This document shows, in pieces, positions 52,491 through 62,811 of a stretch of DNA of 64,000 nt (its first letter is position 1; each line of letters opens with the position of its first letter). Position numbers and translations under genes: made by a program. The notes under the pieces were generated by a model. It was not told the origin of the DNA. It searched no databases and worked only from the letters and a program-made list of their open reading frames with translations. This stretch comes from Salvelinus alpinus (taxonomy: Eukaryota > Chordata > Actinopteri > Salmoniformes > Salmonidae), in assembly GCF_045679555.1 (NCBI RefSeq), contig NC_092115.1, forward strand, positions 40,495,728 through 40,559,727, in the 5' to 3' direction.

Positions 52491-53049
52491 TGTCTGTCTG
52501 TATTCTTAAAGATTTACAGGGGGCAGTTTGGAAAAAACGAATCCCGTCCGAATCATCCTCTGGAATAACAGACTTTCTGAAGTAATAATTATATAAACAA
52601 CGTTCTCTAGTAATACTAGTCCCATGCAAATAGGTCTTTGGTCACATGCATACATGTGCCACGTAAAGAGAGCAAGGGTTGAGGGAGTAGGGAATGTTTT
52701 TCCTAAACAAATTAGGAATTTTGGTAACAGAACTTTTCAGTCAAAAATGGCTGTAATTATGTTGCATATGTAGCAACACGGACAGCGTGGTAAACACTTA
52801 AATGTTGTGTGGTGGTTGCTGCAGCAGGAAGGAGAGGGCGACAACGGGCGCTAGTCAGTCACACTTAAAAAAACATTCTATTTAGCACTACAGCAAATAT
52901 GACTCCGGCCCGGCACAATCAAATCAATTGCTGGTCGGACTCCATCTAGTCATTTGTGTGCCTTAATTATTTAACCATAATGTGCTTAAAGCATCAGATA
53001 AGCTCAATGAATATAGCTGATTTGATTAAAACACATACTTGACGTTTTG
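52491..53049. other. stk11 intron 1, nothing recognised
   Basis: No coding, RNA or transposon signature was seen. Confidence 0.4.
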
Positions 53050-53540
53050 CATTTAGGCCAAAGAGTTTAATCATCAGACCAGAGAATCTTGTTTCTCATG
53101 GTATGAGAGGTGCCTTTTGGCAAACTAAGTGTTCTATCCTGTGCCTTTTACTGAGGAGTGGCTTCCGTCTGGCCGCTCTACCATAAAGGCCTGATTGGTG
53201 GAGTGCTGCAGAGATGGTTGTCCTTCTGGAATGTTCTCCCATCTCCAAAGAGGAACTCTGGAGCTCTGTCAGAGTGACCATCGGGTCCTTGGTCACCTCC
53301 CTGACCAAGCCCCTTCTCCCCTGCTCAGTTTGGCCGGGCGGCCAGCTCTAGGAAGAGTCTTGGTGTTTCCAAACTTTTTCCATTTAAAAATGATTGAGGC
53401 CACTGTCTTGGGGACCTTCAGTGCTGCAGATGTTTTTTTTTGGTACAATCCTGTCTCGAAGCTCTACGGACAATTCCTTCAACCTCATGGCTTGGTTCTT
53501 GTTCTGACATGCACTGTTAACTGTGGGACCTTATATAGAA
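53050..53540 (-). mobile_element. Tc1-like transposase fragment, minus strand
   Basis: Read on the minus strand it carries EVTKDPMVTLTELQSSSLEM and ALHQSGLYGRAARRKPLL (the DNA-binding half) and upstream sequence matching the 5' part of the element at 38598. The catalytic half is missing. Confidence 0.75.
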
Positions 53541-53547
53541 AGGTGGG

Positions 53548-54245
53548 GAGAAGTCTGTCCATAATAAAGCGCTGCTCTGCCTTACCAACACTATCAACAA
53601 GGCAGATCCTACAGGCCCTAGTTTTGTCACACCTGGATTACTGTCCAGTTGTGTAGTCAGGTGCAGCAAAGAGGGACTTAGGATAATTGCAATTGGCTCA
53701 GAACAGGGCAGCACGGCTGGCCCTTAAATGTACACGGAGAGCTAACATGAATGATATGCATGTCAATCTCTTATGGCTCAAAGTAGAGGAGAGATTGACT
53801 TCAGTACTACTTGTTTTTTAAGAGGTATTGACGTGATGAATGCTGAGCTGTCTATTTAAACTACAAGCACATAGTTTGGATACCCATGCATACCCCACAA
53901 GACATGGTAGGTCTCTTCACAATCCCCAAGTCGGGAGCAGACTATGGGAGGTGCACAGTACTACATAGAGCCATGGCTACATGGAACTCTATTCCACGTC
54001 AGGTAACGGATAAAAGTACACCTTATGGAACAGTGGGGACTGTGAAAACACACGCATACACATAATAACACACGCACTCTACACAGTTACACATGGATTT
54101 TGTATTGTAGAGTAGAGGCCTGAGGGTACACACACTTGTGCAAAGTGTTTGCATATATTTGTATACAACTGCCTTAATGTTGGAACACAGGAGGAGTAGC
54201 TGCTGCCTTGGCAGTAGCTAATAGGGATCCTTAATAAATACAAAA
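53548..54245 (+). mobile_element. LINE 3' fragment
   Basis: Decayed ORF2 end (ILQALVLSHLDYCPVV in frame, then stops) followed by a 3' untranslated region ending TAGGGATCCTTAATAAATAC. The clade is uncertain. Confidence 0.6.
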
Positions 54246-54514
54246 TAGACCGAAATACATGTTTTATTATAATAAAAATTCAACGGGGACTTGATCATGT
54301 AACTCAGGATAGGCAATGTACTGCTTGTTGTTTCAGCACAGCTGGGTGGGGGATGGGCGCAAGAGGAGCAGGTGGCCAGAGAGAGAAAATAGCCAAACCA
54401 ACTCCCGCAAGTTTGACAAACTTGTTACTGTGATAGTTTATCTATCATCTCATGCAGTAGTGTCTGTCTTGAATCAAATCGATGCAAAGAAGCTAGTTAG
54501 CCAGATAGCTAGCA

Positions 54515-54574
54515 AGGTTGCATCACAACCTGGTATGACAACTGCTCGGCATTTGACTGTAACGCGCTACAGAG
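54515..54574 (+). mobile_element. LINE fragment, left of hAT-like insertion
   Basis: GCATCACAACCTGGTATGAC then AACTGCTCGGCATTTGACTG is the same ORF2 segment as 1490-1545. It is interrupted at 54574 and continues at 55840 (GGGTAGTGCGTATGGCCCAG then TACATCACTG). Confidence 0.75.
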
Positions 54575-55839
54575 TAGAGGTTGGCCGATTTTTAATTAGG
54601 GCCGTTTTCATAATCGGCATTTTCGGACACCGATTATGGCCGATTACATTGCACTCCATGAGGAGACTGCGTGGCAGGCTGACCACCTGTTAAGCGAGTG
54701 CAGCAAGGAGCCAAGGTAAGTTGCTAGCTAGCATTAAACTTATCTTATAAAAAAACAATGAATCTAACATAATCACTAGTTAACTACACATGGTTGATGA
54801 TATTACTAGTTTATCTAGCTTGTCCTGCGTTGCATATAATCGATGCGGTGCCTGTTAATTTATCATTGAATCACAGCCTACTTCGCCAAACAGGTGATGA
54901 TTTAACAAGCGCATTTGTGAAAAAAGCTCTGTCGTTGCACCAATATGTACCTAACCATAAACATCAATGCCTTTCTTAAAATCAATACACAGAAGTATAT
55001 ATTTGTATACCTGCATATTTAGTTAATATTGCCTGCTAACATGAATTTCTTTTAACTTGGGAAATTGTGTCACTTCTCTTGCATTCTGTGCAAGCAGAGT
55101 CTGGCTATATGCAGCAGTTTGGGCCGCCTGGCTCGTTGCGAACTGTGTGAAGACCATTTCTTCCTAACAAAGACCGTAATTAATTTGCCAGAATTTTACA
55201 TAATTATGACATAACATTGAAGGTTGTGCAATGTAACAGCAATATTTAGACTTAGGGATGCCACCCATCAAATAAACATATGGAACGGTTGCGTATTTCA
55301 CTGAAAGAATATACTTATTTTTTCCCCCGAAATGATAGTTTCCCAATTTGACCATATTAATGACCAAAGGCTCGTATTTCTGTGTGTTGTTATATTATAA
55401 TTAAGTCTATGATTTGATAGAGCAGTCTGACTGAGCGGTGGTAGGCAGCAGCAGGCTCGTAAACATTCATTCAAACAGCACTTTCCTGCATTTGCCAGCA
55501 GCTCTTCGCTGTGCTTCAAGCATTGCGCTGTTCATGACTTCAAGCCTATCAACTCCCGAGATTAGGCTGGCAATAATATAGTGCCTATAAGAACATCCAA
55601 TAGTCAAAGGTATATGAAATACAAATGGTATATAGAGTCCTATAATAACTACAACCTAAAACTTCTTAACTGGGAATATTGAAGACTCATGTTAAAACGA
55701 ACCACCAGCTTTCATATGTTCTCATGTTCTGAGCAAGGAACTTAAACGTTAGCTTTTTTACATGGCACATATTGCACTTTTACTTTCTTCTCCAACACTT
55801 TTGTTTTTGCGTTGCAAAATCATAATCGGTCGACCTCTA
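54575..55839. mobile_element. Non-autonomous hAT-like element (1265 bp)
   Basis: A perfect 8-bp target duplication CTACAGAG lies at 54567-54574 and 55840-55847. The ends TAGAGGTTGGCCGATT and AATCGGTCGACCTCTA are inverted repeats. It has no transposase and the interior is AT-rich. Confidence 0.9.
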
Positions 55840-55889
55840 CTACAGAGGGTAGTGCGTATGGCCCAGTACATCACTGTTATTGTTGTTCA

Positions 55890-56735
55890 TATTAAACACC
55901 CTACCTGTTGGCCAGAAACAAATAACTTTCTTCTGAAACTCGTCAGTCTATTCTTGTTCTGAGAAATGTGAGAAATTGCCAAGAAACTGAAGATCTCGTA
56001 CAACTCTGTGTACTACTCCCTTCACAGAACAGCGTAAAATGGGTATAACCAAAATAGAAAGGAGTGGGAGGCCCCGGTGCACAACTAAGCAAGAGGAAAA
56101 GTACATAAGTGTCTAGTTTGAGTGTCTAGTTTGAGAAAGACGCCTCACAAGTCCTCAACTGGCAGCTTCATTAAATTGTCGCCGCAAAACACCAGTCTCC
56201 ACTTCAACATTGAAGAGGCGATTCCGGGATGCTGGTCTTCTTTGATATTTCTCGTGTGGAATAGCCTTGATTTCTCAGAACAGGAATAGACTGACGAGTT
56301 TCAGAAGAAAGTGCTTTGTTTCTGGCCTTTTTGAGCCTGTATAATCAAACCCACAAATGCTGATTCTCCAGATACTCAACTAGTCTAGAGAAGGCCAGTT
56401 TTATTGCTTCTTTAAGCAGAACAACAGTTTTCAGCTGTGCTAACATAATTGCAAAAGGGTTTTCTAATAGCCTTTTTAAAATGATACATTTGGATTAGCT
56501 AACACAACGTGTCATTGGAACACAGGAGTGATGGTTGCTGATAATGGGCTTCTGTATGCCTATGCAGAGATTCCATAAAAAATGTGCCGTTTCCAGCTAC
56601 AATAGTCATTTACAAGATTAACAATGTCTGCACTGTATTTCTGATCAATTTATGTTATTTTAATGGACAAAAAAATTGCTTTTCTCTAAAAAACAAGGAA
56701 ATTTCTAAGTGACCCAACTTTTGAACGGTTGTATG
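55890..56735. mobile_element. Rearranged Tc1-like element with a fold-back arrangement
   Basis: The 5' part of a Tc1 transposase gene (AAATTGCCAAGAAACTGAAG, GTGGGAGGCCCCGGTGCACA) is followed by an inverted copy of the same gene start and its terminal region. 55911-55969 and 56270-56328 are reverse complements with few mismatches. The right end is GACCCAACTTTTGAACGGTT. No working frame remains. Confidence 0.75.
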
Positions 56736-57014
56736 TATGTGTGTGTATATATGTATGTGTATATGGTAAAGTCATACAAATTCAAGAGGGTAATTTTTTT
56801 TTTTATCTCTTATTACAAGAATTAGGGCAGTATGTTAGAAATGTCAAAAATGAGATTTTGGTTGACTTAATAGGTACACTTAACCTAATTTAAATATTTG
56901 GCTCTACCGTAGGCTAGCTAACCCCTCGGCACTCCACTGGTTTTGTTCAGAGCATCACAATGATCACTTGAATAGGTGTCAGGAACTGGATGACCCAGAC
57001 CCACATCATCCACA

Positions 57015-57125
57015 GTCCTGTGTAACTCCGTCAGTAGAGCATGGCGTTTGCAATGCAAAGGGATGTGGGTTTGATTCCCGCTGGGGCCACCCACATGATA
57101 AAATGCATGCACACCTTACTGTAAC
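57015..57125 (+). mobile_element. Truncated HpaI-type SINE
   Basis: GTCAGTAGAGCATGGCGTTT and GATGTGGGTTTGATTCCCGC match the tRNA-like head of the SINE at 50968. The tail is degenerate. Confidence 0.75.
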
Positions 57126-58159
57126 CATCTCTCTCTATAAATTGGCAATTGTTTTCGAACCACAGCTGAGGTTTTAATCACACAGTGGAGTTTATTTAAT
57201 CATCTTGTGGTGAGCCGCAGGCGTGTTTAAATATAGAGGAGCGAGCTAATGCAACTGTCAAATGAGTGAGTTCTCACCGAGGGAAAGTGTTTAGAGAGAT
57301 GGAGGAACAACTCAGTTTAGGCTGCTTTGCTTGCAGGGTCTCAGATTCTAGGCATTTTGTAGAACACATTCTCTGTACATTTTTCTATTGATTTTTGTTG
57401 GAAGTTCTAGTTCGGTTAGATTCAATTAGCCCATTTCGAATGTGATTTAAATTGACTTGATTATGTTAGTGTTGATGTCTAGGCTACCAGCCACCAGTGT
57501 TGTTGTGGATAGAGCATTCATTTGGAGAGACGCAATGTTCTGTCTTGTATTGTACTCACACCCTCTAATTATTATGTTCTAGTACTTAGGACACACACTG
57601 GTGTGCTATGTGCTGTTGTGCACATGCCTGAGTTTCTCACACTTTTGGTGGGAACAGTGTCTGTAATATGTTTGTGCATGTCTGTGTTGGTGAGCCCAAT
57701 CCTATTTTTTTAAGCCTGTGTGAGAGCCATACCTAGCCTTATAAGGCCTGTCCCTGGATGCCATAGTACAGTACTACCCTGAGCCTCTCTCTCTCTCTCC
57801 ATTCACACTCACAGCAGCCATCGCTTAACATTCCTGTCTGCCAAACACTTCCTGCTTTCACTGCCCGGGGTTGCCACGGGGATGGACACCCTCACACTCT
57901 GCCGTTGCGCAATGACCATTCCTGTTGCTTGGGCGATGCCTCCAAAATTCCGAGCCATGGTTTGGAATGCCACACACACACGCACACTCCTGAGTGGGGG
58001 AGATGGGGAGGTGTGTTTGTGTGTGGAGGCACGTTCCTTGAGTCCATTGATTTCATTGGACTTCTAGCAGTTAACATTTTAAGAAGTTTGTCGTCATTAT
58101 GAATAAGCCTAGAATTAGTGCAGCTGTAGAATGTAGCGAAAGCCAAGTTTAAGCTATAT
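57126..58159. other. stk11 intron 1, nothing recognised
   Basis: It contains a short TC repeat at about 57786-57800 and CA stretches near 57972. No gene was seen. Confidence 0.4.
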
Positions 58160-58167
58160 GTGTAGAG

Positions 58168-59153
58168 GAGTGGTCACCAACCGGTCGATCTTCAAGGCAT
58201 TCCTAGTCGATCACCTAACATTTCTGTCGAAAAGCCAACTATTAAGGCTTGCGCTCTTCTTTTTTTGTGTGTGTTGCGCTGTTGGCAGTAGGTGCACTTG
58301 ATTCAGAAGCCCAGTGTATGAGGTAGGCAAAATGTTCCCATTTTGAACCATTTCATTTGTCTGAAAAGACAAACTCCCCCTTCCCGGCAGACCAGGAGAT
58401 CTGTGGCTAAATCGAGTGTGCCTACTGCGCTGGCCGATCGGATAGCTCAAATCACCGTGCCCACAGCTTCCAGGACCCCAGCCACAGCAAAGTTTGATAC
58501 TAGCCGACATGAGATTTTATGACTTTTGAGCTGCTGTTTTTATGAATGAGTTCATGTCTACTACTACAAAATATTTCACTTTTTCTGGTCAAAGGAACAA
58601 CATAAATCCGTGCCTGAGGCAGATGTTTCTCCATCAGGTGGAAGACTGGGAAAAATTGTTTGGAACGGTCATCCAACTCAGAAGTTCAAGTCGGGAACTC
58701 TGGCATCTTTTCTAGAGCTCTGACTTTCCAACCTGAAGATCACTGATGTCATGATTTGACCTCTTAGCCCCCAGAGTTCCCAGTTGTCTTGATAGCACAA
58801 TTCCATCAGATGCAGGTACCATCAGTCCAGTAAAATAAAACAGCAAATTATTTACATTTATGCTCAGCTGTGCCTCGCAAATGCTGCACCAACTGATCTA
58901 TTTTGTTATGAAAGCTCGAGATTTTAAATATAATATGGTCTGAGAAGAACAATATTGCCAAGCATATAGCCAAATATGCTGTGAAAATGTATTGTATTAG
59001 GCCTACTGCACAAGCCTCATTCATACAGAACTGTTTTTATTAGGTTAATGTTCAATTGTTTGAAGTCATGTGTTTTAGAATCTGAGCAGTAGATCTCTGT
59101 TTGCTTTTTGACTGCAAAGTGATTTTGACTCAGAAAAGGGTTGGTGACCACTG
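58168..59153. mobile_element. Non-autonomous hAT-like element (986 bp)
   Basis: The ends GAGTGGTCACCAACC and GGTTGGTGACCACTG are inverted. The 8-bp flanks GTGTAGAG (58160-58167) and ATGTAGAG (59154-59161) match at 7 of 8. No transposase frame is present. Confidence 0.85.
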
Positions 59154-60476
59154 ATGTAGAGTCAGTCGATCAATTGTAAAACTGTTTTGTAAAAATGCAG
59201 GTTTCCGTCCTCCTGGACAGCATCCCACAGAGAGACATTTGATCCACTGCAGAGCAGATACTCTCACTACGCTGCGGACACAGTCCAGCGCTTTAGACAG
59301 CACAAAGCTGACACTCAAATTTCTGTCTGCTAACTGCTCTTGTTGAACTTGAATGCGGAATGTTTTTACCCTTGAATGAGAGTGATGATGCAGCAAAGGT
59401 TTATCAATTGCCTTTTCAGTACTAGGAAGTGAAGTGACCACAATATAGGCCTATATTTACATCAAAGATGGTAACCCAAAACAATAACTAATTTTTGTTT
59501 TGTGGTGTTGCTCTGTACTAGTATGATTAAAGCAGCTTTCTTTCCCCTGCCTTTTTAAATGGCCTGGCATGCATGCATTATCCCTTGCAGCAGTGTTTGT
59601 CCCTTTTGCTCTGTGTGTGGCTGCTTGCAGGCGGGATGTCTCTCTGACTCAGTCGGTAGTGATGCAGACAGTAATTGTTGGGTATATAGCAAAGGACTGG
59701 GCCAGCCTGTGACTGCAGGCTAGTATGGTGAGCGAAACGGGCACACCACAGAGGGAGAGCTACAGTACAGTGTGTAGATTGTGTGTGTGTGAGAGACTGG
59801 CGACTTAGACTAGCGAAAGAGGGTGTGTGCGCGTTCGTGCCCTACATGGTGTTTCAATAAGCTGTGGGCAGAATGCAGGCACCCCGACGCTGTGCACTGA
59901 ACTACTGGCTTAAAGAGCGACTGCCCCTAAAAAGTATAACGGCCTATGTGGCATCTGAGTCAGAAACATGTATTCTAGTGCCAAAATTGACTACAAAGTG
60001 TAAATAGAATAATTTTGTTCATAAAGTCAGTCTCGTCCTAAACTGAGATTTGCGAGATGATACGACTTTTTTTGTTGTCATGGAATGAAGGGTACTGTAA
60101 CAGTTTTCCTTGGGTTTATTTCAATCCTGCACACATTGACACAGCTGGCAGCACCCAAGAAATCATCAATTCAGAGCACAGCTGCAGGAGACCCGAATCT
60201 TAATGCCCATGGTCAATTTGGTTTGACAGTCCATATCCTTTTGGCGCTAGTTAGGGACCATCAGTAAATTACACATACATGTACACGGGACAATATTTTA
60301 AAAGGTCAATAGTGCCAAATTTCCATGAATTAACTTCAAAACAACTATACATTTTAGAACTTCATAACAACTATACATTCATGTACAAATATTGAAAGCA
60401 TTTAATGATAGAACTAAAAGATGTGCACCATGAAAATATTGTCCCATTTACATTGTGTAATTTATTGACGGTCCGT
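59154..60476. other. stk11 intron 1, nothing recognised
   Basis: Short GT tracts and low-complexity sequence; no exon with kinase motifs. Confidence 0.4.
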
Positions 60477-61321
60477 AGGGTTGCACATTTTGGGGAATAT
60501 TCAGATGTGGAAACTTTACATGGGAATTAATAGTAATACCATTTTAAATGTAGACTTTTGTCAGAAGTTGCTTGTTGTGAGCGCTAAGGGAACTTTATGC
60601 ACTTGGCCAGATGATTCTGCATCTTTGTTGCATTCTTCACATATAATTTGGCACAGTATTTGCAAATGTACAGAGCTTTTCCTTCTACATTAGCTGCAGT
60701 GAAATGTCTCCACACCAGATAGTGCCCGTGGCCCTGTAAAGATAAGGGAAAAAATGAGTAAAAAATAAATAAATACAAATCCATGTACAGATAAATAGTT
60801 AAGCAGTTAGATTAAACAACTCCTTTGTAAGATACATGTTATAAAATGAAACATGTATGGAAACAGGTGATTTAACACTCCTCAGTTAGCAGGCTCAAGC
60901 GAGCTAAAACCTACGTTATCAAAAACGAAATAGCAGAAATTGTTAACAAGTTAGAAATTATTTGAACACACTTTGCTGTAGGCTACTATTTACTAGTTAA
61001 CAAAAAATCATGTATGTCATATTTAAAATATATTCACCCCACCCAGTATTGTAATCAAAACTTACCAGAAAGCATGAAGTCCTTGGCTCAGACAGTGTAG
61101 TAGTGTGGGCTCAATAGCATTTCATTAGTGTGTAAGATCTTGATAATTAGCTGTACATGTGATGGAAGAATGCAATGTGCATGCAGAGGGTTGCAAATCC
61201 ATTGAATTGAGAATAGTTTAACCAAAATATGTTAATTGCCTTGTGTATCCCACAAAAAAAGGTTATGTTATAAGCTAACTTTTCCCGGGCTTAACTTCCC
61301 ATGGAAAATTTCCGACCCTTT
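60477..61321 (-). mobile_element. Probable hAT-like element with BED zinc finger
   Basis: The outer sequences AGGGTTGCACATTTTGGGGA and, reversed, TAAAGGGTCGGAAATTTTCC are loosely similar inverted ends. No target duplication was found, so the limits are approximate. Confidence 0.5.
60584..60733 (-). pseudogene. BED-type zinc-finger exon of a hAT transposon
   Basis: On the minus strand, after an acceptor-like TTATCTTTACAG, the frame reads VWRHFTAANVEGKALYICKY then CAKLYVKNATKMQNHLAKC. Two Cys, a His and a final Cys are spaced as in BED fingers (C-x2-C...H-x4-C). It is the DNA-binding start of a hAT transposase; the rest is missing. Confidence 0.7.
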
Positions 61322-62272
61322 AACCGTAATTTTCCCCAGAGATAGGCTATCTAATGTCAAACCAACTTTGCCACGGTCGAACCCCAATTGGCTGAAGCTA
61401 ATTGGCGAAAGACAATTGGCGAAAGACGTTTGCTATGCGACTTCAAGACACAGGACTTGGTTAGACGGTTTCAAGTTATCTAGAATGGTTTGTAACTGTG
61501 TACTGTTTTGGCAGAGATAATGTATAAACTCTTGCCACGTTCAAAACCCACATTACCCCCGCCCCCAAGACAACGCTCGTTTGGCTTCGGTCATGGCTGC
61601 TTCATTTCTTAATGACCAAGCCGAAAAACGAGGCCAAATCAGTAAGATCAGCCCCTCCTGTAACTAACCTATTATTGTACAACACTTAAGATTAGCCTAC
61701 TATGAGAACATTTACTCATGAAAATTCACTTTCAAATGTAGCCGAGATTTCCTTCCCATCGCGTTGAATGGCATGGATAAATCAAACCCAGTTATTTTAA
61801 AAACAAGGACGCTTGTTTTTAAAGGGGATGTTTCTATGTGTTGGCGTAAATACACCAACACTTTTGGCCTGCCTCGTTTTGTGTTTGCTCCCTTCATGCA
61901 GTAGCTGTAGTCATCAGTGGCAGGCCGGCTACTCTGTAGCAGATGAATGTGGAGTCTCCTGGGGGTTTGACATGGTGCTTGGGGTGATTTTAAAGTTCCC
62001 GCTCCAGCGCCAGTTTATAGAGCTGTCTCAATGAGTTTAGCCACCCCAATGTGTCGTTCACCCTTTCTTCTGCTGTTATATTCACCTTAATGCTTCATTC
62101 CCCCTGAAGTCTACACACCCATTCCCCTTGAAGTCTACGCATCGTTTATTTTACGACGTGATATTTTTTTATTTTTTATTTTTTGACCAATGTTTCAGTT
62201 GTGATGCCTGTGATGGAGTTTCATTTGTAACATCTCTAACCTTTTTTGTCTGTTGGTTTGTTTGTGTTTCAG
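61322..62272. other. End of stk11 intron 1, nothing recognised
   Basis: No transposon end was identified. A T-rich tract precedes the exon 2 acceptor (TTTGTGTTTCAG ending at 62272). Confidence 0.4.
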
Positions 62273-62356
62273 GGAGATCCAGCTGCTACGGAGACTCCAG
62301 CACAAAAATGTGATCCATTTGGTGGATGTGTTGTACAATGAAGAGAAGCAGAAAAT
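62273..62356 (+). CDS. stk11: STK11 (LKB1), coding exon 2 with AT-AC donor
   Basis: The 84-bp exon encodes the end of Lys95 and residues 96-122 ([20 protein letters not shown] then YNEEKQK) plus two bases (AT) of the next methionine. It is the helix alphaC region; the first Glu or the helix Glu pairs with Lys76 in the active kinase. The length equals human STK11 exon 2. The exon cannot end at a GT: homology (next residue Met, then YMVMEY) places the border at AT|ATATCCTTT, an AT-AC U12-type donor as in human STK11 intron 2. The frame at 62253-62543 reading on into the GT repeat is not coding. Confidence 0.95.
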
Positions 62357-62364
62357 ATATCCTT
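62357..62364 (+). promoter_or_regulatory. U12-type (AT-AC) 5' splice site of stk11 intron 2
   Basis: ATATCCTT matches the strict minor-spliceosome AT-AC donor consensus at every position. The partner AC acceptor and branch site lie beyond the window. Confidence 0.92.
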
Positions 62365-62366
62365 TC

Positions 62367-62370
<4 letters not shown>

Positions 62371-62450
<80 letters not shown>
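62371..62450. repeat. Microsatellite (GT)40
   Basis: A pure GT tract of 80 bp starts 14 nt after the AT-AC donor boundary of stk11 exon 2. Confidence 0.98.
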
Positions 62451-62454
<4 letters not shown>

Positions 62455-62811
62455 CAGGGTTTCTGTTAGGAAAATGTGACACCGGCCAACGTGACCTGGG
62501 AGATTTAAATTTGACCATAGGCATTGGATTGTATCCCATTTAGGGCGTCCACCCACTGTGCTCAGAATGACAGAAATCACATTTAGATTATTGTAATGCA
62601 TCTTAACAGAACATGTAACTCCTGTAATGAAGCAACCAATAATACAAAATGTTCAAACATTTGCCAAAAAGCAATTATGCTAGCGGTTCATATGTGACGT
62701 ATATAAAAAATCTCATTCTATTTGGGCAGGGCGCATAGCAATAGGCCTAGCTGATTAGCTGTCTGTGAAAAGTGACTAAAATATTTGTGAAGATTTGTCT
62801 TGAGTTTAATT

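Noticed and set aside
62253-62543. A 96-aa frame joining stk11 exon 2 to the GT repeat
   Set aside because: It runs past the AT-AC donor into intron and microsatellite; the kinase homology stops at the exon border.
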